DNA of 20,450 bases from Colimorpha_A sp045533115 (GTDB taxonomy: Bacteria > Bacillota > Clostridia > Oscillospirales > CAG-272), in the NCBI GenBank assembly GCA_045533115.1, contig JAZSHF010000079.1:1-20450 (forward strand), given 5' to 3'. The notes beneath the pieces are model-generated. The model saw nothing but the letters and a program-made list of their open reading frames with translations, had not been told where the DNA came from and did not search any database. Shown piece after piece: positions 1-7,733 of this stretch; the first letter of the stretch is position 1, and each line of letters opens with the position of its first letter. Position numbers and translations under genes: made by a program.

Positions 1-65
1 CGCATATCCTTACTCCCTCCTTCAGTTTACTATCTCATTTTAACATTTTCTCTTGATTTTTTCAA
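1..65 (-). promoter_or_regulatory. Promoter, RBS and start codon of a left-edge minus-strand gene
   Basis: On the minus strand a TTGAAA -35 box (60-65) and a TAAAAT -10 box (37-42) are separated by exactly 17 bases. They are followed by an AAGGAGGG ribosome site (15-22) and an ATG whose complement lies at 3-5. Only the start codon and two further bases of the gene are inside the window, so the product cannot be named. It is transcribed divergently from the ABC transporter operon. Confidence 0.6.
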
Positions 66-197
66 GTTTTTTCACAAATTCAAATAAATTTTCACCCCTT
101 TTTTGAGTTTTTATGAAAGTTAACGGAAATTTTTACAAAACTTCGCTCTTTATATGCTTTTTATGAGTGTTTTGTTCACAGTTTGTCTATATTTATA

Positions 198-251
198 TGT
201 TATAATATGCGAGTAATTTAAAATAAATAGCCGCACTGCTGTGCGCGGAGG
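198..251 (+). promoter_or_regulatory. Extended -10 promoter, leader hairpin and RBS of the ABC operon
   Basis: A perfect TATAAT lies at 201-206 with an upstream TG (198-199), making an extended -10 element. No good -35 box is visible at the usual distance. A small hairpin (stem 232-236 with 241-245, loop TGCT) sits directly before the GGAGG ribosome site at 247-251, which is 9 bases from the ATG at 261. The hairpin could limit access to the ribosome site, but it is short. Confidence 0.5.
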
Positions 252-260
252 TTAATAAAT

Positions 261-1346
261 ATGGTAAAAGTGGAAAATCTGGTAAAAAGATACGGCACGA
301 ATTACGCGCTGAGCGACGTGAGCTTTGAGATAGGCGAGGGCGAAATCGTCGGCCTTCTCGGCCCTAACGGCGCGGGCAAGAGTACCGCTATGAATATAAT
401 CACGGGTTATCTGTCCTCTACCTCCGGAGGCGCTTTCGTCAACGGAATAGACATTCTCGAAAATCCGATAGAGGCAAAAAAATACATAGGATTTCTTCCT
501 GAGCAGCCTCCGCTTTATCCCGAAATGACGGTTTTAGAGTACCTGAATTTCGTTTACGAGCTAAAGGGGACGGACCTGCCGCGCGAGGAGCATATATCCG
601 AGATAATCTCGGTAGCGAAGCTCACCGAGGTCAAAAACAGACTTATAAAAAATCTCTCAAAGGGATACAAGCAGAGAGTGGGCATCGCTCAGGCACTCGT
701 GGGCGACCCCAAGGTTATCATATTCGACGAGCCGACGGTTGGTCTTGACCCGAAGCAGATAGCCGATATAAGAGAGCTTATAACCCGTCTCGGAGAATCG
801 AAGACGGTAATTCTTTCGAGCCATATTCTCGCTGAGATTCAGGCAGTCTGCGACCGTGTTATGATAATCAACGGCGGACGCCTGATAGCATTCGACACGC
901 TTGAGAACATAAGAAAAGAAAATTCTCCCGAAAACCGCTTCTCGCTCACGGTTAAGGGAAGCGAGGCACAGGTGAGCACGATGCTTTCGCAATTTACCGA
1001 TATTCTTTCCTTTGATCTGACGTCGGACGGAAATACGGTATCGGCTTTCCTTGAAGCAAAGCCCGACTGTGATATCCGCGAGGAGCTTTTCTATGCGTTT
1101 GCAAAGCGGTCTATACCGCTTCTTGAGCTTAAAAAGGTCACTCCGTCGCTCGAAGAGATATTCCTTTCCCTTACGTCGTCCGCATATTCCGACGAAGAAT
1201 ACGAGGAAGAGTATGAGGAAGACGACGGCGGGGGCTATGACGACGAAGATTACGACGACGATGACGATGATGATGAATACGAAGAAGATGATGACGATGA
1301 CGACGGCTACGTTCCGCTCTTCTCGTCAGGAAATGGGGGCAAGTAA
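261..1346 (+). CDS. ABC transporter ATP-binding protein, GldA-like, with acidic C-terminal tail
   Basis: The cytoplasmic ATPase subunit that would power the permease encoded next. Visible motifs are a Walker A GPNGAGKST box (residues 34-42), an ABC signature LSKGYKQR beginning at residue 132, a Walker B with D156 and E157, and the switch histidine H188. The order and the neighbours (GldF-like permease, GldG-like protein, DUF4340 protein) fit the GldA/NosF-like branch of exporter-type ATPases. The oddity is the C-terminus: residues 311-348 contain about 30 Asp/Glu out of 38, spaced by Tyr and Gly, then end in a short neutral tail. This tail is absent from ordinary family members and is encoded by GAN triplets. 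The stop overlaps the next start by one base (TAATG), so translation is coupled. The ATPase assignment is firm; the cargo is unknown. Confidence 0.93.
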   Translation: MVKVENLVKRYGTNYALSDVSFEIGEGEIVGLLGPNGAGKSTAMNIITGYLSSTSGGAFVNGIDILENPIEAKKYIGFLPEQPPLYPEMTVLEYLNFVYELKGTDLPREEHISEIISVAKLTEVKNRLIKNLSKGYKQRVGIAQALVGDPKVIIFDEPTVGLDPKQIADIRELITRLGESKTVILSSHILAEIQAVCDRVMIINGGRLIAFDTLENIRKENSPENRFSLTVKGSEAQVSTMLSQFTDILSFDLTSDGNTVSAFLEAKPDCDIREELFYAFAKRSIPLLELKKVTPSLEEIFLSLTSSAYSDEEYEEEYEEDDGGGYDDEDYDDDDDDDEYEEDDDDDDGYVPLFSSGNGGK

Positions 1347-2212
1347 TGATATCCATATATAAAAAAGAGCTTCGCTCCTATTTTACCTCGCTGACCGGCT
1401 ACGTCGCGATATCTCTTATCCTCGTTCTTACGGGAATATTTATCCGCGTCGTGGCATTTGAGGCAAAGTACGCCTTTATTCAAAACGTTCTGCCCTCGGC
1501 GTCGATAATACTTTTGCTCGCGATACCGATAGTTACGATGTCGTCCTTTGCAGGCGAAAGAGCGCAGAAGACAGATACTCTGCTGTACTCGCTTCCCCTC
1601 TCGACCTCTAAAATAGTTATGGGAAAGTATCTTGCGATGCTGACAGTGCTTGCCGTCCCCGTTGCCGTCATATCTGCAGTTCCCGCAATCATCTCAATGT
1701 ACGGAAAGGTCGACTACTTCTCGGTCTACACCGCTATTCTGATGTTTTTCCTGCTCATTTCCGCAATGACGGGAATTTGTATGTTTATGTCGTCGCTTTG
1801 CGAGTCGCAGGTGATCGCCGCGGTGCTCGGCTCGGGCGCGCTTATCGTCTGCTATTTTGCGGCGATAATGACGAGCGTTATCCCGAAGACCGAGGTTGCC
1901 GCCTTCATTTCATTCCTCGTTATCGCGGCACTGGTCGGACTTATTTCCTACGGCTTTACCAAGAACTTGTATATTGCCCTCTCGGTCGGCGCCGTTCTTA
2001 TGGCGGTCGTGTCGGTAATTTACATAAACGACTCGTCCGTGTTCCTTAATATTTTCGGCAAGACGGTCGACCTCGTTGCGCTCTTTGACCGATTTGCCTC
2101 GACGGTAAGCTCGAAGGTCTTTGACGTTAATACCGCAGTTTATTTTCTTTCTATTGCAGTCTTCTTCAACGTCCTGACTATCCAGGTCGTCGAGAAACGC
2201 AGATACAGCTAA
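1346..2212 (+). CDS. ABC-2 type transporter permease, GldF-like
   Basis: A 288-residue integral membrane protein that would form the channel part of the transporter driven by the preceding ATPase. It begins with the amphipathic KKELRSYF stretch typical of ABC-2 permeases. About six to eight hydrophobic segments follow, for example residues 18-36, 52-68 and 95-115, and the last lies near the C-terminus before a short basic end (EKRRYS). It starts within the TAATG overlap of the upstream gene and is followed after 12 bases by the GldG-like gene, whose ribosome site begins inside its stop codon. GldF is best known from Bacteroidetes gliding motility, but related permeases are common in Firmicutes, where the substrate is not established. 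Family call is confident, substrate is not. Confidence 0.88.
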   Translation: MISIYKKELRSYFTSLTGYVAISLILVLTGIFIRVVAFEAKYAFIQNVLPSASIILLLAIPIVTMSSFAGERAQKTDTLLYSLPLSTSKIVMGKYLAMLTVLAVPVAVISAVPAIISMYGKVDYFSVYTAILMFFLLISAMTGICMFMSSLCESQVIAAVLGSGALIVCYFAAIMTSVIPKTEVAAFISFLVIAALVGLISYGFTKNLYIALSVGAVLMAVVSVIYINDSSVFLNIFGKTVDLVALFDRFASTVSSKVFDVNTAVYFLSIAVFFNVLTIQVVEKRRYS

Positions 2213-2224
2213 GGGGGTATGAGT

Positions 2225-3703
2225 ATGAAAAAATTTAACAGCTCTGCCCGCTACGGCAGCTTCTCCCTTATCGTTACCGCGATAGTTCTCGTTATTCTCA
2301 TTCTCGTCAATCTCGCAGTCAATTCGCTCCCCGCTACGATGACTTCAATAACGGGCGAAAAATCGAGCGTGTACACGATAACCGACGCAAGCAAGGATTA
2401 CCTTAAGACGCTTGACGAGGAGATCACCGTTTATATCGTTCAGATCGACGGTGCAAACGGCGAGCACGATCTTATGATAAAGAAATACGTCGAGCGCTAC
2501 ACGACGCTTTCCGACAAGCTTACGGTCAAATATATCGACCCCGAGATAAAGCCCGTCTTCCTGCCGTCGCACAACAAGGATAACGCGATAAGCGAGGAAT
2601 ATCTTGACACCGCCTACACTCACCTTGTCGTTGAAAGCGAAAAGAGATCGAGAATAATTCCTTATGCAGATATTTTCAAGTATGCTCTTTCGGGCGACGA
2701 TCTGACGGCGTTTTATCAGGCGAACGGCTACGTTCCCTACAGCTATGAGATCGAAAAGTGTCTGCTCAGCGCGATTGATTACGTCTCCCTTGACGTCGTT
2801 CCTACGATTTATTACACGAGCACGCACAAGGAAGCGTCCCTTGACGATGGCGTGAGCGCCTTTGCAAAGCTCGACAACGTGAACCTCAAGGCTCTTGATC
2901 TCGAGACCGAGGGCAAGGTTCCCTCCGACGCCTGCGCCGTTATCATCTATTCTCCGCAGAACGATTTTTCCGAAAAGGAAATAGGCGCGCTCAAGGAGTA
3001 TGCCGATAAAAACGGCAACGTCATCATATCTACCGATTATAATATAAACGTATCCGACAGATACCTCGACCGTCTTTATTCCTTCACGAAGGAATATTAC
3101 GGAATGGATTATCTCGACGCCCTTGTTCTTGAGGGTGACACGAGCCGGATCTACGGCTATCCGATATATATTTACGCCACGATGACCGACAAGGTTCCGT
3201 CGGCGATAAAATCGGGAACGGGCGGATATGTGCTCTTCACCTACGCACACGCGATAAGCGTTTCCGACACCCTGCCAGAGGGAGTCACGGTCGACAAGCT
3301 CTTCACGACCACGTCGGGCGGATACGCCAAGATCACCTTCGGAAGCGAGGAGACCTTTGCAAAGAAGGACGGCGACCTTTCCGGCGTCTTTACCCTCGGC
3401 GCGATCTCGACACGCCAAAGCGGTGACGCCAAATCAAGGCTCTGGTGGTTCTCGTCGACCGACGCGCTCGCTACCACGATGAGCACGTCGATTGCGGGCA
3501 ACATCTACGTTCCCGTTTACGTTCTTTCCGAATCGGTAAATAAGGAGAAGACCGTCTCCGCCGCCGCAATAGTTATCACACACGAGCTGCTTGAGATCAG
3601 CGATAAATCGGCTGACTTCTGGAGCTGGATAATAATTGCCATCGTCCCCGGCGCAATTCTCGGCTACGGAATCTACGTCCGTGTCAGAAGAGTGAGAAGA
3701 TAA
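2225..3703 (+). CDS. GldG-like ABC transporter auxiliary protein
   Basis: A bitopic protein of about 492 residues with one hydrophobic segment near the N-terminus (about residues 13-33) and one near the C-terminus, ending in a basic RVRRVRR tail. This is the layout of the GldG/ABC-auxiliary family, in which a large extracytoplasmic domain is held between two anchors. Two ATGs are possible, at 2219 and 2225. The AAGGGGG ribosome site at 2211-2217 is only one base from the first and seven from the second, so the second is chosen. The middle shows GldG-like features such as TVYIVQIDG and a later segment with ENGNVIIST-like beta strands. It is the third gene of the transporter operon, with no promoter of its own visible. 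The substrate is unknown. Confidence 0.8.
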   Translation: MKKFNSSARYGSFSLIVTAIVLVILILVNLAVNSLPATMTSITGEKSSVYTITDASKDYLKTLDEEITVYIVQIDGANGEHDLMIKKYVERYTTLSDKLTVKYIDPEIKPVFLPSHNKDNAISEEYLDTAYTHLVVESEKRSRIIPYADIFKYALSGDDLTAFYQANGYVPYSYEIEKCLLSAIDYVSLDVVPTIYYTSTHKEASLDDGVSAFAKLDNVNLKALDLETEGKVPSDACAVIIYSPQNDFSEKEIGALKEYADKNGNVIISTDYNINVSDRYLDRLYSFTKEYYGMDYLDALVLEGDTSRIYGYPIYIYATMTDKVPSAIKSGTGGYVLFTYAHAISVSDTLPEGVTVDKLFTTTSGGYAKITFGSEETFAKKDGDLSGVFTLGAISTRQSGDAKSRLWWFSSTDALATTMSTSIAGNIYVPVYVLSESVNKEKTVSAAAIVITHELLEISDKSADFWSWIIIAIVPGAILGYGIYVRVRRVRR

Positions 3704-3704
3704 T

Positions 3705-4718
3705 ATGAAGAAAAGAAGCTTTGGACTTACCGTCCTTCTTTCCCTGCTCGTTATCGTCATAGTTTTTTACGCAGTTATCACGAACGCGATGAAGGACGAG
3801 GGAAAAAACGGCGGTGAAGCACCGACGAACGGCGGCATCTATATAGACCGTCAGCCGAGCGAGGTTGAAAAAATAACCTACCGCACGGGCGGCGAGGAAT
3901 TTACAGTTCGGCGCGACGGAAGCATTTACGTTCTTGACGAGGACCCCGACTTCCCCCTTGACACAACGACGCTCGGTTATATGACGAACGCGGTCGCCTC
4001 GATAACATACGAAAGAAAAATAAATCCCGAGGGCAACGATCTTGCCGAATACGGCCTTACCGACCCGTCGGCTATCATTGATACCGTATACGGCGACGGC
4101 GCGCGTCTTACCCTCAAGATCGGAAATTACAACACCTACTCCGACGCCTACTACTGCACGACCGGCGACGGCTTCGTTTACCTTATCGGCGGACAGTTCT
4201 GCGAGGCGTTCGCCTTCACCTTCTCCGACCTGATACTGCACGATTACATCGACACTCCGCAGTACGGATTCTCGTCGGTTACAAAAATAGAGGTTACGCA
4301 GGGTAACAGCCGTGCCTTCTTTGAGCTTGTCGACGCCGAAAACGATATATGGAAAAAGAACGGCGAGAGCGGCGAATTCGCCTACGAGGCGATGAATATC
4401 TACAACGAGCTTTACAAGCTCACCGTAAGCGACTGGGTCGCTTATAACGTCGACACCGACGAGGAGCTTGGCGCCTATGGACTGAAAACTCCCGAAATTC
4501 GCATCGTGTTTACTCATACCGAGCTTGAGGAGATCGAAATAGAAGGCTCGTCGACGGTAGTCAAGGAGCACGAAAGACAGACCGCATTTCTTATCGGCAC
4601 AAAAACGAACGGAAGCGACGAGGATCACGCCGAAAGATACTTTATGTTCGGCGGCGGAAGCATAGTCTACATCGTACACGAGGAAAGCTTCGAGTATACG
4701 TTGGACGCACTCAAATAA
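3705..4718 (+). CDS. DUF4340 domain-containing membrane-anchored protein
   Basis: A 337-residue protein with an N-terminal membrane anchor (about residues 6-25) followed by a soluble, presumably extracytoplasmic region. The region has repeated strand-rich units such as VEKITYRTGGEEFTV, LAEYGLTDPSA and LGAYGLKTPEI. The duplicated 'YGL..P' motif is characteristic of DUF4340 proteins, which routinely follow GldA-GldF-GldG gene sets. The gene begins one base after the upstream stop (TAA, one base, ATG) with only a weak AGAAG-type ribosome site, so it probably relies on translational coupling. It is the last gene of the operon; a strong hairpin overlaps its stop codon. Molecular function is not known; a role as an accessory subunit of the transporter is inferred from context. 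Confidence 0.78.
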   Translation: MKKRSFGLTVLLSLLVIVIVFYAVITNAMKDEGKNGGEAPTNGGIYIDRQPSEVEKITYRTGGEEFTVRRDGSIYVLDEDPDFPLDTTTLGYMTNAVASITYERKINPEGNDLAEYGLTDPSAIIDTVYGDGARLTLKIGNYNTYSDAYYCTTGDGFVYLIGGQFCEAFAFTFSDLILHDYIDTPQYGFSSVTKIEVTQGNSRAFFELVDAENDIWKKNGESGEFAYEAMNIYNELYKLTVSDWVAYNVDTDEELGAYGLKTPEIRIVFTHTELEEIEIEGSSTVVKEHERQTAFLIGTKTNGSDEDHAERYFMFGGGSIVYIVHEESFEYTLDALK

Positions 4719-4755
4719 CAGAAAAGCAGGCGAACGCCTGCTTTTCTGTTATTTT
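4717..4755 (+). terminator. Strong hairpin terminator after the ABC operon
   Basis: Bases 4717-4732 are the exact reverse complement of 4735-4750, giving a stem of about 15 bp with a four-base loop, then a short T-rich stretch (TTATTTTC). The stem begins in the DUF4340 stop codon. The core arms (AAAAGCAGG / CCTGCTTTT) are the same as in the terminator at 7718-7743. Confidence 0.85.
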
Positions 4756-4862
4756 CGGACGAGGTTGATGATGCATTGCTTTTGTAACGGCGGCTTGCGG
4801 CTTCTTTACCGATAGGCAAAGTGACGCCTTTTTCTAAAATAATTCGTGTATTTTCTTTTTTA

Positions 4863-4894
4863 TTGTTGACATATCAACAAGTATGTGTTATAAT
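4863..4894 (+). promoter_or_regulatory. Consensus sigma-70 promoter with MarR-type operator O1
   Basis: A perfect TTGACA (4866-4871) and a perfect TATAAT (4889-4894) are 17 bases apart. The -35 box lies inside an 18-bp perfect palindrome at 4863-4880 (TTGTTGA, CATA, TCAACAA). A dimeric regulator bound here would cover the -35 box and block transcription. A regulator with a MarR domain is encoded directly downstream, so autorepression is the natural reading. Confidence 0.85.
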
Positions 4895-4903
4895 CGTTTC
4901 ATC

Positions 4904-4921
4904 TTGTTGAAAAATCAACAA
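4904..4921 (+). promoter_or_regulatory. Second MarR-type operator O2
   Basis: A second 18-bp palindrome with identical arms (TTGTTGA, AAAA, TCAACAA) lies just after the expected transcription start and before the ribosome site AGGAG (4926-4930). Its centre is 41 bases from the centre of O1, close to four helical turns, so two dimers would lie on the same face of the DNA. Only the four central bases differ between the two sites. Confidence 0.8.
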
Positions 4922-4935
4922 AAATAGGAGAACAA

Positions 4936-6330
4936 ATGAAAGATCTCTACGAAACCTTTACTGTGCTCATCAACCGAATAAGACGAAATATGCGCAGAGT
5001 CAAGATACGCGGAATGTCCGAATACGGACTTCGCAGTCCGCATCTGACCTGCATTTACTATCTGTATCTCTCAAACAGCTTGACAGCAACCGAGCTAAGC
5101 GAAAGATGTGACGAGGACAAGGCGACCGTTTCGCGCGCCCTTGAGCATCTTGAGGCAAACGGCTTTATAACCTGCCATTCTCACAAGGCAAAGAGATACA
5201 AGAGCCCCCTTACGCTTACCGACAAGGGGCGCGCCGTCGGAAAAAGCCTTTTCGAAAAGGTTGAAAACATCGTCGGACAGATAAGCAAGGATATTACCGA
5301 GGAGGAGCTTGTATCATTCTTCCGCACCCTTACAACCATCAGCGGCAATCTTCAGGCGATTGCTGATAACGATTCATCAGGAGAGAAAAAAATGACAAAC
5401 TGCAACACATCAAACACCAAAACCATTCCGATATTCTTTTCAACGGACGATAATTACATTCCCTTCCTCGACGTTGCGATCTCGTCGCTCATCAAAAACG
5501 CGTCGAAGGATTACAGCTATCGGATAATTGTTCTCAATACGGGTCTTTCCCCCGAAAACGTTGCGCTCGTCAAGCAGAACGAGTGTCCCGGCTTCGCTAT
5601 CGACTTCGTCGACATATCGGAAGACGTCAAGAGCATAAAGGCGCGCTTGAAGAACGTTTATCATTTTTCTATAGTTACGTACTACCGTCTTTTCATAGCA
5701 TCGCTCTTCTCCGAATATGATAAGGTGCTGTATCTCGACTGCGACCTTATCGTCAAGGGCGACATTTCGGAGCTTTACAGAACCGAGATCGGCGACAATA
5801 TCCTTGCCGCATGCCCCGAGGAGTACGTTCAGAACACCCCCGAGTTCCGCATCTATGCAAAGCACGCGCTCGGCGTTGATCCCGACAATTACGTAAACGC
5901 AGGCGTGCTCGTTATGAATCTTCACGAGTTCCGCAAAAATAAGATTGAAAAGAAGTTCGTCAAGCTTATTACCAAATACGACTTCGATCTTCTTGATCCC
6001 GATCAGGCTTACCTTAACTATCTCTGCCGCGGAAAGATACTCATTCTTCCGAACGGCTGGAACAAGGAGCCATTCGATATTCCCTGCGAAGGCGAAAAGA
6101 ATATCGTTCACTACGCACTCTACAAAAAGCCGTGGCAGTTTGATGACGCGCCCGACGGCGAGCATTTCTGGGAATATGCAAAGCATTCGCCGTTCTATCC
6201 CATAATCTGCAAAATAAAGGCTGAGTTCGGCGACGAACAAAAGGCGGAAAAGGAAGCGGCGAGCACAGAGATACTGAAGCACGCGCTTCGAATCGTCGAA
6301 AGCGACGAGACGTTCCTAAAAAGACTTTGA
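4936..6330 (+). CDS. MarR winged-helix regulator fused to a GT8 glycosyltransferase
   Basis: One uninterrupted 464-residue frame joins two normally separate proteins. Residues 1-145 are a complete MarR-type domain: helices, a recognition-helix stretch DKATVSRALEHLEANG and a wing ending LTLTDKG. Residues about 163-430 are a family 8 glycosyltransferase (IPIFFSTDDNYIPFL entry strand, metal-binding DCD at residues 268-270, and a later YVNAGVLVMNL segment). GT8 enzymes transfer sugars from nucleotide-sugar donors. The AGGAG site at 4926-4930 is 5 bases from the ATG. An in-frame ATG at 5392 with its own AGGAGAG site could also yield the enzyme alone. The gene heads an operon with two acyltransferase-like genes. 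Domain calls are firm; whether the fusion protein is the main product is open, and an indel in assembly or recent mutation could also explain it. Confidence 0.88.
   Translation: MKDLYETFTVLINRIRRNMRRVKIRGMSEYGLRSPHLTCIYYLYLSNSLTATELSERCDEDKATVSRALEHLEANGFITCHSHKAKRYKSPLTLTDKGRAVGKSLFEKVENIVGQISKDITEEELVSFFRTLTTISGNLQAIADNDSSGEKKMTNCNTSNTKTIPIFFSTDDNYIPFLDVAISSLIKNASKDYSYRIIVLNTGLSPENVALVKQNECPGFAIDFVDISEDVKSIKARLKNVYHFSIVTYYRLFIASLFSEYDKVLYLDCDLIVKGDISELYRTEIGDNILAACPEEYVQNTPEFRIYAKHALGVDPDNYVNAGVLVMNLHEFRKNKIEKKFVKLITKYDFDLLDPDQAYLNYLCRGKILILPNGWNKEPFDIPCEGEKNIVHYALYKKPWQFDDAPDGEHFWEYAKHSPFYPIICKIKAEFGDEQKAEKEAASTEILKHALRIVESDETFLKRL
5379..5394 (+). promoter_or_regulatory. Internal RBS and in-frame start codon for the GT8 domain
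   Basis: AGGAGAG (5379-5385) is followed after six bases by ATG (5392-5394), which is residue 153 of the fused frame and lies about 11 residues before the first conserved GT8 strand. This is just where a free-standing GT8 protein would start. A tandem stop TGA-TAA (5364-5369) sits directly upstream but in another frame, as if it once ended the MarR gene. Confidence 0.65.
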
Positions 6331-6339
6331 GGTAACGTA

Positions 6340-7173
6340 ATGGAAAGATCAGAACATAAGCTGGAGCTGCTGCGGCGAATAGCCGAGCTTGAAAAAAAGG
6401 AGCTTTGGCATCTCGACGTAGAGGACGATCCCGAAACCTATCCGCTCATGCCCGACAAGGTCGATTATCTGAACGAAAAGCTCATAAACAAAATAAAGAA
6501 CAAGATCGCAAACAAGGCGGGAGCAAAATTCTTTGACAAGATGATCGCTGACGGTCAGCTCGTCATCAAGGAAGTCAAGGGAATTGAGAATTTCACCGCC
6601 GTTGAGGGCGGTAAGCTCGTCACCTGCAACCATTTCAGCGTCGGTGACAACTACGCGGTATGGGTCGCGCTCCGCGACTATATGGGCGGAAAGCTTCTTT
6701 ACAAGGTCATTCGCGAGGGCAATTACACGAATCCCCCGAAGCCATTCGGTCTTTTTATGCGCCACTGCAATACCCTGCCCCTCTCGAGCCAGCTTTCGAC
6801 TATGAAAAAGTTTTCGAAGGCTGTCAAGGTGCTTCTTAACAGAGGGGAAACGATACTCATTTACCCCGAGCAGTCAATGTGGTGGAACTACCGAAAGCCG
6901 AAGCCGATGCAGGACGGCGCTTTTGCGCTCGCCGTCCGCAACAACACGCCTATCGTTCCGATATTTATTACTATGGAGGACGGCGAAGCTCTCGACGGCG
7001 ACGGCTTCCCCGTTCAGGAATATACGATAAATATTCTCCCCGCGATCTATCCCGACACCTCGCTACCGTCAGGTCAGCGCAAGGACAAGATGAGACAGGA
7101 AAACTACGATGCTTGGGTAAAGGTATACGAGGAATTTTACCGCAAGCCTCTCGTCTACGGTAAAGAAGAATGA
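6340..7173 (+). CDS. Lysophospholipid (PlsC-like) acyltransferase family protein
   Basis: A 277-residue enzyme of the glycerolipid acyltransferase family, expected to move an acyl group onto a lysophospholipid or another membrane-linked hydroxyl. The catalytic H-x4-D motif is present (NHFSVGD, H98 and D103). The second family block reads YPEQSMWW with E177 in place of the usual PEGTRS-type sequence, and is followed by the expected hydrophobic strand (TPIVPIFITM). The N-terminal 80 residues are charged and helical, with no clear membrane segment. The gene starts nine bases after the GT8 stop; the GAGG ribosome site at 6329-6332 overlaps that stop, so the two are co-translated. The family is clear, but the acceptor is unknown; position after a glycosyltransferase hints at a glycolipid. 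Confidence 0.85.
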   Translation: MERSEHKLELLRRIAELEKKELWHLDVEDDPETYPLMPDKVDYLNEKLINKIKNKIANKAGAKFFDKMIADGQLVIKEVKGIENFTAVEGGKLVTCNHFSVGDNYAVWVALRDYMGGKLLYKVIREGNYTNPPKPFGLFMRHCNTLPLSSQLSTMKKFSKAVKVLLNRGETILIYPEQSMWWNYRKPKPMQDGAFALAVRNNTPIVPIFITMEDGEALDGDGFPVQEYTINILPAIYPDTSLPSGQRKDKMRQENYDAWVKVYEEFYRKPLVYGKEE

Positions 7174-7733
7174 AGCTTTATCTCACCGTTATCGGAGTAG
7201 CCGTGGCGGTTATTTCCGCCGTGAATATCGCCTGCCGCACCGCTTCGTGGTACTATATAATAATTGCCGCTCTCTGGTGCACCGCTCTGCAGTTTGCCCT
7301 TGACATCACCGTCGCGGGAGCGATCAAGATCCTGCCCGACAAATGGTTCGGCGTCGACAATCCGCGCTATTTCGTTTCCGAGCGCGAAAAGAGGCTTTAC
7401 AAAAGGCTGAAGGTAAGGCGCTGGAAGGATAAGGTATGGGAGCTTGGCGGCATCGGCGGCTTCAGCAAAAAGAACCTGAAGGAACCCGATAACCCCGCGT
7501 ATATCGAGAAATTCATCATTGAGTGCAACAAGGGCGTCCTTACGCACCGCCTCTCTTACCCGATCGGATTTTTGGCGATGCTGACACTTCCGAATATTTG
7601 CGCGTATACTATCGGAATACCGATCGCATCTGTCAATTTGTTCTTAAACATTTTGCCTACTCTCGCGCTTCGCTACAACACCCCGATGCTCAAGGCGGTT
7701 CTGACAAGAATGAAAAGAAAAGCAGGTCAATGA
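7170..7733 (+). CDS. Small membrane protein resembling CrtO-type acyltransferase
   Basis: A 187-residue membrane protein with hydrophobic segments at about residues 3-22, 27-50 and two near the C-terminus (about 130-170). The central polar block (KWFGVDNPRYFVSEREKRLYKRLKVRRWKDKV split by a Lys/Arg-rich stretch, then FSKKNL, and a later FIIECNKGVLTH) is arranged like the glycosyl-4,4'-diaponeurosporenoate acyltransferase (CrtO) family of Firmicutes. That family esterifies a sugar on a membrane carotenoid in staphylococci. No carotenoid genes are in view, so a different glycosylated lipid is likely. The ATG overlaps the previous stop (ATGA), showing tight coupling. The similarity is by eye and moderate, and the function is inferred. 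Confidence 0.6.
   Translation: MKLYLTVIGVAVAVISAVNIACRTASWYYIIIAALWCTALQFALDITVAGAIKILPDKWFGVDNPRYFVSEREKRLYKRLKVRRWKDKVWELGGIGGFSKKNLKEPDNPAYIEKFIIECNKGVLTHRLSYPIGFLAMLTLPNICAYTIGIPIASVNLFLNILPTLALRYNTPMLKAVLTRMKRKAGQ

Noticed and set aside
1051..1362. Separate basic protein overlapping the acidic tail of the ATPase gene
   Set aside because: It is an alternate-frame shadow of the GAN-rich tail, giving Lys/Arg/Met/Thr low-complexity sequence with no ribosome site.
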